Origin: a virus
Virus record (IMG/VR): IMGVR_UViG_3300036768_000736
Span: 1 to 37,035 of that record
Strand: one strand, 5' to 3'
DNA length: 37,035 bases
Shown: one piece after another, positions 1-6,543 of the stretch
Layout of the letters: every line of letters starts with the position of its first letter
How positions within the stretch are numbered: position 1 is the first letter of the stretch
Notes under the pieces: model-generated
The model's input: only the letters and a program-made list of their open reading frames with translations
Databases searched by the model: none
What the model was told of the DNA's origin: nothing
Made by a program: the position numbers and the translations under genes

Positions 1-437
1 TTGCGAACACTTTTACTCCGACCGCGTTTGAATTCGGATACAAGCGATACAACCTGCTCTTCCCGGAAGGCATACTTGAAACCGCCAAAGCGCGAGCGTC
101 AAATCATCTGGAACATCTTATCCAGCGAACCGAGAATGACCAGACACTACTTTACGACCTGCTTTATCTCGCCGAGTGGGAGACCGGGTGCCGACCCGAA
201 TATCGCGGAAGCGACGGCTCTCGTGGCATTTTTGCTATACACCCTTTCACCGTCTATGCGCTCGCTCTGAACTGGTATAACGAACTGGACTACACAGAGG
301 CTGGGCTACGGCTATGGGTGACGGCAAGGGCAGTGTTCCCGAACCTATATCAATCAATGGAAGCGTATAATCTGTTTTATGCGCTCCGAAAGTGTTATTC
401 TACCGGGTGCCTACCGCAGAAGCAGGAGGCTGAATAG
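1..437 (+). CDS. 3' part of a split gene (continues from 36735); possible lysozyme-like domain
   Basis: Open from the left edge in the frame whose first full codon is at position 3, ending in TAG at 435-437. Joined to the open frame that leaves the right edge (36735-37035) it makes one uninterrupted protein of about 245 aa, because the single leftover base at 37035 plus bases 1-2 form TTT. The part seen here contains an acidic residue in LAEWETG, then a GSDGSRGIFAIHP stretch and a later MEAYN. This pattern resembles the glutamate, G-x-x-G-x-F/M-x-I-x-P and AYN landmarks of lysozyme-like transglycosylases, but the match is loose, and a plain hypothetical protein remains possible. It is the antepenultimate gene of the rightward unit; the next gene's GTG overlaps its stop. 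Confidence 0.6.
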   Translation, partial: ANTFTPTAFEFGYKRYNLLFPEGILETAKARASNHLEHLIQRTENDQTLLYDLLYLAEWETGCRPEYRGSDGSRGIFAIHPFTVYALALNWYNELDYTEAGLRLWVTARAVFPNLYQSMEAYNLFYALRKCYSTGCLPQKQEAE

Positions 438-739
438 TGGTAACCCTCGCCGAATGGTTAGACCGCGAGAAAGTGCCCGACGAGGTGCGCGCCATCATTT
501 TGGGCTGGGGTGACCGCGCGAGACACTACAAGCGTAGAATATATTGTAACTTTGCGGACTGGCGACACCTGCCACCAGACGCGATGATTATCTCCTGGCG
601 CGACTGCTGGCTGGACGGTCGGGCAAACTACGCCTGGGTGCTTGAACACTTGCACGCCGGATGGGCACGGAAAAGCGAGAAAGTCATTCATAGAGAAAAA
701 GAAAAGAGGGAGGCTTACAATGGGGATAATCACTCCTGA
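437..739 (+). CDS. hypothetical protein, 100 aa
   Basis: Starts with GTG that shares its first G with the TAG stop of the previous gene (TAGTG), preceded by AGGAGG at 424-429, so translation is probably coupled. The product is rich in Trp, Arg and Asp, with a charged Lys/Glu/Arg tail and no signal peptide or membrane segment. No family recognised. Its last 20 bases overlap the next gene. The overlapping spacing and shared strand place it in the rightward early unit near its end. Confidence 0.65.
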   Translation: MVTLAEWLDREKVPDEVRAIILGWGDRARHYKRRIYCNFADWRHLPPDAMIISWRDCWLDGRANYAWVLEHLHAGWARKSEKVIHREKEKREAYNGDNHS

Positions 740-980
740 TGGCTCGTTGCTCGCTTATTGCAACGAGTGTGGGCAACCTGCGGTCGTTCTCAAGTTACGA
801 ATTCACGGGTGGAAGCACACCTTTCTGTTATGCGGGTCTTGCCTTGAGCGCCTCGCCCGTCTTGCCAACAGTCACCCCTCAGAAGACCAAATTCTCGCAG
901 TGTCCCTGAACCCGATTGAAGCGCTTGAAAAAATCAGAAACGACAAAAACGGCGGGCAAAATCTAATCAAAGGAGAGTGA
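720..980 (+). CDS. small zinc-ribbon-like protein, 86 aa
   Basis: ATG at 720 is chosen because GAGGGAGG lies at 706-713, a good ribosome site; an upstream in-frame ATG at 642 has no such site and lies deep in the previous gene. Residues near 15-45 contain two CxxC knuckles, YCNEC and CGSC, about 20 residues apart, as in four-cysteine zinc ribbons. The rest is helical. Such proteins are common small phage products that bind nucleic acid or host proteins; the function here is unknown. It is the last gene of the rightward unit and is followed by a hairpin terminator. Confidence 0.7.
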   Translation: MGIITPDGSLLAYCNECGQPAVVLKLRIHGWKHTFLLCGSCLERLARLANSHPSEDQILAVSLNPIEALEKIRNDKNGGQNLIKGE

Positions 981-1006
981 AATATCCCTCCTCCCACAGC
1001 GTTGGT

Positions 1007-1040
1007 GCAGGGGTGCGCCCGCCCACCCCTGCGTTTTGCT
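1007..1040 (+). terminator. Rho-independent terminator of the rightward unit
   Basis: A perfect 9-bp stem, GCAGGGGTG (1007-1015) with CACCCCTGC (1024-1032), 8-nt loop, followed by GTTTTGCTTC. It lies 27 nt after the last rightward stop codon and before the converging end of the leftward unit (1159). The T-rich tail is only on the plus-strand side, so it should act on rightward transcripts. The 981-1158 gap holds nothing else clear except a TATAAT-like hexamer at 1104-1109 without a convincing -35. Confidence 0.75.
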
Positions 1041-1158
1041 TCATTATCGCCCACCTTTTCTGTCGGTGCGATATATCATAGCCGAAGCAGTCAAAAGGGT
1101 GGGTATAATAAAGCGTCTCTCGGCGAAGGTTGAATATTACAGGGAGACAGCGCAGGGA

Positions 1159-2049
1159 TTAGAGCGTCCTCAAAACTTCCGCCGGTATCGCCCTTCCTTC
1201 TATACTCCAGACCGCCTCATTGTGAAGCGAGCGATACCGTATTTCTATCAACCCACATCCGAGCACAGTCGGCGGACGGGCAGAGCGCACAGCGTAAGTG
1301 TCTGGATAACGGCCTGATTCGTCGGGACGGGTCCGAAAAAATGACCCTGTAGAAATCAGCCATAAGTTATGGTCAACGAGCACCCGTTTTTTTTCTCTGG
1401 AGACCACCTTGAAGCGGGGATTAGCAAGTAAAGACTGACACTGATGGGAATGACCCCAGGCAACGACATCAGCGTCAGCCCATTGCGACGCATAGGCATT
1501 TATGCGATTGGCGAGCCCCCCGATGGTCATTCCGCCGAATGCGCCGTGATGCAGGTGGATTTCAAATGCCTTTCGCCTTTTTCCAGCGCAGGCTTGAATA
1601 TACAGTATCGCCTCATAGCCACAATATCTGTCTTCTATTCCCAGCGCTTCTGCGATTTGCGCCGACGGGTCAGCCCATCGCTTCGCCACCGCTTCTTCGT
1701 GATTGCCCGTTAGGTATGCGATAATCCTGTCTTTGTAAGGCTTCAATGTAGCCACGACCCAGGACTGCGCCACAGTCCAGTATGCCTTCCCGCTTTCTGT
1801 CGCCTTCGCCACAAACTCTGGGTCAAGGTGCCTTGGGTCTGCTCTTTTATCATCGTGGGCTATAGCGTCAAGTAAATCTCCCATTAGAACGAGATAATCT
1901 CTGTCCGTTCGCTGTGTAAGTTTCAGCACTTTTTTGAAGAGTTCTTTGTGTGCTCCCGCCGACCCAGCCTGAAGGTCGCCGAGTAGCCAGATACGGAGGC
2001 TATCGCCGTTCTGTCTGAACGCAAAACGGCACTCTATGTGCGCTCCCAT
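1159..2049 (-). CDS. calcineurin-like metallophosphoesterase
   Basis: 296 aa with the ordered motifs of the metallophosphoesterase fold: GDLQ (D25, Q27), GDLLD (D58, D61), GNHE (N116, H117), HHG (H167/H168) and GHSH (H200, H202). These residues normally build a two-metal site that hydrolyses phosphodiesters or phosphomonoesters. The first motif has Gln where most members have His (GDxH); a Gln here also occurs in some phage members, so activity is not excluded. It is the last gene of the leftward unit and overlaps the stop of the gene before it by 16 nt. Phage versions are often called DNA-repair or nucleotide phosphatases, but the substrate is not known. Confidence 0.88.
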   Translation of the reverse strand: MGAHIECRFAFRQNGDSLRIWLLGDLQAGSAGAHKELFKKVLKLTQRTDRDYLVLMGDLLDAIAHDDKRADPRHLDPEFVAKATESGKAYWTVAQSWVVATLKPYKDRIIAYLTGNHEEAVAKRWADPSAQIAEALGIEDRYCGYEAILYIQACAGKRRKAFEIHLHHGAFGGMTIGGLANRINAYASQWADADVVAWGHSHQCQSLLANPRFKVVSREKKRVLVDHNLWLISTGSFFRTRPDESGRYPDTYAVRSARPPTVLGCGLIEIRYRSLHNEAVWSIEGRAIPAEVLRTL

Positions 2050-2417
2050 TTACCGCTCTCTACCCAGGATTGGACAATGCGTTCAATGGCGTCATCCCAC
2101 GCAAGTTCCAGCGCTTCCCGGCTCTGCGGGGCAACAAGTTCACAATGCTCTCTCCGCAAATCGTAGAGCATTATTTCAAGGAATGCCCGGATTGCGAGAT
2201 ATGGTAGGTCGCCCTTCTTGGCTTCTCGCCCGACATAAATCGTCCACTCACCGCTGAAACCGCTGGTAGCGTCTTCAGGCTCATCCAGAGGCTCTACATA
2301 AACGGGAACAGGAAAAGAGTAGTTCTGCTCACGGACGCAGGAGACCTTGTAAGTCTCCAGTCCTGCTTCTGCGAGCAACCCCGAAACAAACGCTTCAATG
2401 TCGCCCGTGAGGCTCAT
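2034..2417 (-). CDS. hypothetical protein, 127 aa
   Basis: ATG at 2417 overlaps the stop of the upstream gene as ATGA, a coupling arrangement used throughout this unit. The protein is acidic with an N-terminal helix, a beta-like middle (VPVYVEPL and WTIYVG) and C-terminal helices ending in a Trp-containing segment. No signal peptide, membrane segment or recognised motif. It sits between the exported protein and the metallophosphoesterase at the end of the late unit. Confidence 0.65.
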   Translation of the reverse strand: MSLTGDIEAFVSGLLAEAGLETYKVSCVREQNYSFPVPVYVEPLDEPEDATSGFSGEWTIYVGREAKKGDLPYLAIRAFLEIMLYDLRREHCELVAPQSREALELAWDDAIERIVQSWVESGKWERT

Positions 2418-2659
2418 TCGTATAGCAACCGTTCCACGCCCCTGAACGCTGGTAGGTCAATATTGAAAGCGGGAACATTGATGGACAATTGAACACCAGG
2501 TCGCAAAGCAACGACCCAGCACCCGCCCTTCTGGTCAACATTGTCGTCAAGTTCCTGGATGGAATGGAAGTCTTCGGGTCGCACAAACACCTGCACCTGC
2601 GCAAGCCCCTGCGCAACCATCCACCAGTTTTTCTTCAAGGCTTCATCGGTGTTTTTCAT
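2414..2659 (-). CDS. hypothetical protein, 81 aa
   Basis: The start is set at ATG 2659 rather than the upstream in-frame ATG at 2698, because the ATG at 2659 overlaps the preceding stop as ATGA and follows a GGGGGTGAT ribosome site. Product: N-terminal Lys/Trp-rich helix, then VQVFVRP and a segment with alternating hydrophobics. No recognised family. The overlap on both sides indicates a tightly coupled operon position. Confidence 0.65.
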   Translation of the reverse strand: MKNTDEALKKNWWMVAQGLAQVQVFVRPEDFHSIQELDDNVDQKGGCWVVALRPGVQLSINVPAFNIDLPAFRGVERLLYE

Positions 2660-3471
2660 AACATCACCCCCAGAAGTCTTTTCAAGGATACCTGCCAAGA
2701 AACACCGCCGTATAGGGAGGCATATTGACAGGACGCCACGGCAGGGTCGGAACAGTCAGAGACCGCCACGCCAATACCGAAGGCGAGGTCAGCGTTCCAG
2801 CGATAAGCGAAACCAACCCCAAAGACAGGTGGCGCCGACGGCGGAAGATGCGCGTTCAGGTCGTCAAGGGGAAGCCATACCTGAATGCCGAGCCTATTTT
2901 TCCAGTCGGCGTAACTCCTGACGCCCTTCTTCGTTATCGCCCAGAACTCGTGGTCTTGAGCCTCCGCAGAAATGGGATACAGCGCAGGTGGGGTGTCAGC
3001 GTCAACGACCCAGCCGTCAGCAGTTTTATGCTTGAGAAACGCAAGCACCTTATTATGGACGGCAGTCGTTTCAAATGATAGCCCCACGACCGTTTGCTTT
3101 CTGTAACTGAAAAGCGCAGGAGCCGTCCGCGTCCAGCCTCCCGGTCCAGGGTCAATCGCCCCAGCGTCAATAAACGGCACCGCACCGCCATAGCACAACG
3201 AATGGTCTGCGATTGCCTTCGCTCTCTCAAGCGGTATAAGTCTTTGCGGTGCATTTATTAGGTCAGCATAGGTCGTGTCACCTGTCTCCAAACTAATCCT
3301 CTCGGCACACTGCGCCAGCGTCGGTCGGGAAGGCGCACACTTACCCCCTTCAGGGCACGCCACAGCCTCCTGCGCCCATACACCTTTACAATATACCAAC
3401 ATAATTATCAGAGTGAGGGTTATGATACCTGACCACTTCAAAAGGTGGTCGTTATTTGAAAATTTTGCCAT
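2656..3471 (-). CDS. exported hypothetical protein with barrel-like C-terminus
   Basis: 271 aa. Residues 1-12 are polar/basic, 13-27 strongly hydrophobic, and VWA-QE around 31-35 fits a signal peptidase I site; the Cys at 28 is not in a good lipobox. The mature protein has several cysteines and a C-terminal region of alternating Gly/aromatic segments (FGVGFAYRW, LAFGIGVAV, SLYGGVSWQV) like outer-membrane beta strands. AAGGAGGAGG precedes the ATG. It follows the endolysin and the small membrane peptide, so a role in lysis, envelope remodelling or superinfection exclusion is an inference. An exported barrel-like protein fits a Gram-negative host. Confidence 0.75.
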   Translation of the reverse strand: MAKFSNNDHLLKWSGIITLTLIIMLVYCKGVWAQEAVACPEGGKCAPSRPTLAQCAERISLETGDTTYADLINAPQRLIPLERAKAIADHSLCYGGAVPFIDAGAIDPGPGGWTRTAPALFSYRKQTVVGLSFETTAVHNKVLAFLKHKTADGWVVDADTPPALYPISAEAQDHEFWAITKKGVRSYADWKNRLGIQVWLPLDDLNAHLPPSAPPVFGVGFAYRWNADLAFGIGVAVSDCSDPAVASCQYASLYGGVSWQVSLKRLLGVML

Positions 3472-3488
3472 AGTTTTTATCCTCCTCC

Positions 3489-3563
3489 TTATCTTTCAAT
3501 CCTGTATGATACCATAATGAGCCAAATGACATAAATCGCCAGAACCAGCAAAACCCAGCACAT
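3489..3563 (-). CDS. 24-aa single-span membrane peptide
   Basis: A short frame whose ATG (3563-3561) overlaps the TAA of the endolysin gene as TAATG and which ends in TAA at 3491-3489, just before the ribosome site of the exported protein. The product begins MCWVLLVLAIYVIW, is hydrophobic for about 19 residues, and ends SYRIER, giving a membrane span with a basic end. It exactly fills the gap between endolysin and exported protein. Expression would be by reinitiation after the endolysin. A role as lysis helper (holin/antiholin or spanin-like) is inferred from position and shape only. Confidence 0.5.
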   Translation of the reverse strand: MCWVLLVLAIYVIWLIMVSYRIER

Positions 3564-4072
3564 TAGCCCCACAAATCCTTCCTCAAGTCTTCCAGTTTCC
3601 AATACACAAACGACCCAGGGCACTTCGTCACGCCACGGTCACGATGACCTATAAGATTTTTACGCTCTATCTGGTATTTACCCAATAGGTCATCGCACAG
3701 GTCTCTCAATGCCGTATATTGCTCCGCCGACATAGGTATCAAGTCATAATTCCCGTAGAGGGTAATTCCAATGGATTTTGAATTGAAGTATTCAAGATGT
3801 GCCCCGACGACATCCACAGGACGCCCCTCGTAGATGTTCCCACTACGGAAAACGACAAAATGATAGCCGATATCTATAAACCCTCTCCCGCCATCGGCTT
3901 CCTTGCGCTGATGAAACGCCTGCAAGTCCCGCATCGCTTGCTTCTCGTCAATGTCAGAAATCTTACTGCTCGCAGTATGATGAATGACCAGCAGAAGCGT
4001 CTCCTTTCGCTTCTTGAACGGCTCCAGTGGCGCCCGAGCCTTCCATTCATCCCTGCCAATAACTTTTAGCAC
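3563..4072 (-). CDS. N-acetylmuramoyl-L-alanine amidase endolysin (PGRP/Amidase_2)
   Basis: A zinc amidase that cuts the MurNAc-L-Ala bond in peptidoglycan. Counting from GTG 4081, the T7-lysozyme-type residues are visible: IHHT (H34), GYHF (Y73, H74), IGHRD (H146) and TKCPG (K153, C154), which supply the zinc ligands and catalytic Tyr/Lys. Supporting family segments are SIGI and GNYD. Start: GTG 4081 is only one base from GAAGGAG, whereas GTG 4072 is 10 bases from it and keeps the whole domain, so 4072 is preferred. There is no signal peptide, so release depends on the holin encoded two genes upstream. Residues 1-169 are one catalytic domain with no separate wall-binding domain. Confidence 0.93.
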   Translation of the reverse strand: MLKVIGRDEWKARAPLEPFKKRKETLLLVIHHTASSKISDIDEKQAMRDLQAFHQRKEADGGRGFIDIGYHFVVFRSGNIYEGRPVDVVGAHLEYFNSKSIGITLYGNYDLIPMSAEQYTALRDLCDDLLGKYQIERKNLIGHRDRGVTKCPGSFVYWKLEDLRKDLWG

Positions 4073-4247
4073 GCCGGTCACGCTCCTTCAACTGTTCAAA
4101 CTGCTCATAGTCGGTCTGCGCCATTTGAAGACCAATCGGGCACCAGCAGTAAAACATTAGAGTGTCAATCCAGTAATAGCCTTTACCTTCGCAACAACGG
4201 CATCGAGTTTCATTCTCATTCTTTTTCTTATTCTTTTCTTCCTTCAT
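4047..4247 (-). CDS. small zinc-finger-like protein, 66 aa
   Basis: Lys/Glu/Asn-rich N-terminus, then CRCCEGKGYYW and FYCWCP. The CxCCxGxG pattern followed by CxCP resembles half of a DnaJ-type zinc finger. It overlaps the 3' end of the holin by 20 nt and the start of the endolysin, so it is embedded in the lysis cassette. No further function can be assigned; alternatives are a lysis regulator or an unrelated small zinc protein. Confidence 0.65.
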   Translation of the reverse strand: MKEEKNKKKNENETRCRCCEGKGYYWIDTLMFYCWCPIGLQMAQTDYEQFEQLKERDRRAKSYWQG

Positions 4248-4659
4248 TCGCTTCTACTCCCTTATCCCGCTCCGATTGTAACACACGGGACAGCCACGAC
4301 GGAACAGGCACACCCAGAGCCTCCCCGTGTTCCAGAATGGACAACGCCTCCGTCAGCGCCAGATATGTCGCCAGCGCATCCCTCACCCAGCCCAAACCTC
4401 CTATCGCGACCGAAACTTGATGACCGACGACCAGCAAGCCGAAATACACGACCAATTTCACCGCTCCCGCCCGCATCTTCTCCGACGATAGACTGTGCTC
4501 TTTCCACGCCCTCGCAAATCCAATCAGTGTATCCAGCCCGACCAGCACCACGACCGCCGTCAGCAGTGGCGTCCAGTCCCCGAATAGCAGGTGAATGATT
4601 ACTCCAGCCCAGACCGCCACGACCCCCTTCGCTACGCCGTGCTCTCCCAGCCCGCCCAT
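4228..4659 (-). CDS. phage holin (holin_4_1-like family)
   Basis: 143 aa with about three membrane segments (roughly residues 8-27, 33-50 and 67-88). The order matches the toxin-secretion/phage-lysis holin family: a GLDTLIGFARAW segment (family D-x-x-x-G), LSSEKMRAGAVKLVVYF, then ALATYLALTEALSILEHGE and the ending LGVPVPSWLSRVL, which corresponds to the family's E-x-x-S-I-x-E-N and G-x-P-x-P hallmark. It would form inner-membrane lesions that let the endolysin reach the wall. It lies two genes before the amidase. The C-terminus is charged. Confidence 0.9.
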   Translation of the reverse strand: MGGLGEHGVAKGVVAVWAGVIIHLLFGDWTPLLTAVVVLVGLDTLIGFARAWKEHSLSSEKMRAGAVKLVVYFGLLVVGHQVSVAIGGLGWVRDALATYLALTEALSILEHGEALGVPVPSWLSRVLQSERDKGVEANEGRKE

Positions 4660-4664
4660 CTCAA

Positions 4665-5060
4665 TCAGCCCCCTTCATATTTCGCGATGACCGCTTTCGC
4701 CCAGTCTAATGCCTTTTCGTAAGATATCATCAATCCATACCCATCCGCCAGCGCCCTCGCCACCCATTCCGCCTCCACGAAATACCCGTGCTCCAACCAC
4801 CATTTTATCTCCGCCTCCCACGCCTCGCTCTCCATACGCCACCTGAAATCCTTGTTCGCCAGATACTTCGCCACCCAGGACGCAAAGTTTTTCCCTTTCT
4901 GCTGTTCGTAATGCACACTCTCGTGGGCTATCGTCGCCTCGTATTCTGGTGTTCCTTCTTGAATTGACGGGGGAATATAGATTTTGTCTCCAAGAGTTAC
5001 AGCACGGTCACTGGACAGAAATAGGCGGTAAGGCAAGGGCAACTTGCGAATGATTTTCAC
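4665..5060 (-). CDS. HExxH zinc-metalloprotease-like protein
   Basis: 131 aa with HESVH at residues 46-50 in an AHESVHYEQQ helix, and an acidic helix EAWEAEI around 79-85 that could give a third zinc ligand. This is the layout of small phage gluzincin-like proteins commonly found near tail-fibre and lysis genes. No signal peptide. It overlaps the start of the preceding gene's stop by 4 nt (ATGA-type). Substrate and role are unknown: virion protein processing or host wall-associated proteolysis are both possible. Confidence 0.75.
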   Translation of the reverse strand: MKIIRKLPLPYRLFLSSDRAVTLGDKIYIPPSIQEGTPEYEATIAHESVHYEQQKGKNFASWVAKYLANKDFRWRMESEAWEAEIKWWLEHGYFVEAEWVARALADGYGLMISYEKALDWAKAVIAKYEGG

Positions 5061-5317
5061 TTCTTTCTGCCTCGCTTTACTTCCACGGGCATTATGCCCA
5101 TCGCACCCCAGACCGTAATCGGCTTGTGACGCAGGTGCTTCATCGCCTTAGGCGCCGACGACAGCGAAGGCACAGAACGCCGTCGCCCGCCAATTACCTC
5201 CGCACCTTTCAACTTCCCTGCGTTTATCATCGCATAAAACACGCTCTCGCCCTTCTTGTCGCCATACTCCTTCTTCAGAGCCTCCAAAATCTTCTTACCC
5301 TTTTCCGTCAATGGCAT
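5057..5317 (-). CDS. small conserved phage protein with KGESVFYA motif
   Basis: 86 aa. Residues 1-40 read as an amphipathic helix pair, MPLTEKGKKILEALKKEYG then KKGESVFYAMINAGKL, a short domain often found in phage structural regions (usually written K.GE.VFYA..N.G). The C-terminal half is basic and ends KRGRKK. Three starts are possible; ATG at 5317 is preferred because it is 8 bases from AAAGGAGG, while ATG 5323 is only 2 bases away. Function unknown. Confidence 0.75.
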   Translation of the reverse strand: MPLTEKGKKILEALKKEYGDKKGESVFYAMINAGKLKGAEVIGGRRRSVPSLSSAPKAMKHLRHKPITVWGAMGIMPVEVKRGRKK

Positions 5318-5331
5318 CACCATCGCCTCCT

Positions 5332-6543
5332 TTATTGTTTTCGCTCATCCGCAATCATATATCGCCAAGTGACGATACCCGTAGATGTCCCCGTCCCAGT
5401 TTTCGTGTGCGTCACCTTTATCGTGTAGGTCTGTGTGCTTGCCCCAGCCGCACTGTCATCTATCACGCCAACATCCTTATTCGTTACCGTTATGCCGAGT
5501 GTAGATGGCTGAAAAGTCGTCTGCTGGTAAATCAAGGTTGTCCCACGATAGACTCGCACACGCATATCTGCTCGTGTTCCACTCGCAGTATTAGAAGTCC
5601 AGTGAACGCCATAATGAATAAGTTTCTTGGACGCAGTCGCCGACCAGGTCACATTCAGCGTCAGCACCGTCGTCTCCGTCGCATCCGTTAGCGTCGTGTC
5701 CGTGTCATCATTTGTGCTCGTGATGGCATCTTTCTGTGCGTCCACATACGCTTTCGTTGCGGCATCCTGCGCCGCCACAGGGTTAGCCACATTATTGATG
5801 TTCCTGCTATTGCAATCCAGATTATTAGATGTGTTTATTTTGAAAGCCGTAATTGCATCCGTAGAATTACGGAAGACTAATTCATTCGCGTTAGCGTAAA
5901 TCTGAAAATCATCTTCGCCAGAACTGGTATCAATAAAGCCAATGCCCGGTTGCACCCCGTTCAAGGAAAGCGTAATATCACCAGACAACTCCGCATAACT
6001 ACTTGACGCACTCGTCCCATATAATCGCAGTGTGTCACTTGCGCCCGTGCCACCCTTCGCAACCTGACCTCCCGCCCTGCCAGCAAGCAGAAAATACTGA
6101 GAGTGGTCGTCATCGGACAGCCCACCCAGCGACCCGTGGTCAATGTTTGACGGAATAATCGTAAATAGCGCATTATCCCCGTGCGTCGGGTCATTATTGG
6201 TCACGCCAATCGTTAGCGCATTATTCGCTGACCGCAACTTGAATGTGTCTCCGCCTGACGCATTCGCAGTGTTTGTTCCGTCAGTAATGTGCGCATAGGC
6301 GTCAGTCAGCCCACTACCGCCACCACCGCCATCCGTCTGCGGCGCTGACGGCTTCCATTTTCCCGCCCCGCTGTCAAAAGTCAGCACATCATTATTCGCA
6401 GGCGGCGCGTCGCTTACATCCGCAAGGTCGGATAACTTCCTCGTTGCCTCCCGTGAGTTCAACTGATGAATAAGACTGCGCAATACCTCCCATACCCGAC
6501 CAATATCACCCCAGTCCTGAATGAGCCTAAATACTTGCTTCAC
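5332..6543 (-). CDS. tail fibre / receptor-binding protein
   Basis: 403 aa. N-terminus: helix, then LSDLADVSDAPPANNDVL and a Gly-rich linker, a common fibre neck motif. The middle has GSLGGLSDDDHSQYFLL and GFIDTSSGEDDFQIYANANE, typical of trimeric phage fibre shafts, and NNVANPVAAQDAATKAYVD, a widespread fibre motif. The C-terminus is Thr/Ser-rich beta sequence that would form the tip domain. Four-base ATGA overlap with the large ejection protein upstream. It is the only obvious fibre, so it is the best candidate for host recognition. Confidence 0.85.
   Translation of the reverse strand: MKQVFRLIQDWGDIGRVWEVLRSLIHQLNSREATRKLSDLADVSDAPPANNDVLTFDSGAGKWKPSAPQTDGGGGGSGLTDAYAHITDGTNTANASGGDTFKLRSANNALTIGVTNNDPTHGDNALFTIIPSNIDHGSLGGLSDDDHSQYFLLAGRAGGQVAKGGTGASDTLRLYGTSASSSYAELSGDITLSLNGVQPGIGFIDTSSGEDDFQIYANANELVFRNSTDAITAFKINTSNNLDCNSRNINNVANPVAAQDAATKAYVDAQKDAITSTNDDTDTTLTDATETTVLTLNVTWSATASKKLIHYGVHWTSNTASGTRADMRVRVYRGTTLIYQQTTFQPSTLGITVTNKDVGVIDDSAAGASTQTYTIKVTHTKTGTGTSTGIVTWRYMIADERKQ

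Noticed and set aside
1104-1109. TATAAT hexamer before the convergent junction
   Set aside because: No acceptable -35 at 16-18 bp and no plus-strand gene follows.
1036-1317. Plus-strand open frame opposite the metallophosphoesterase 3' end
   Set aside because: Starts inside the terminator tail, has no ribosome site and is antisense to a strongly supported gene.
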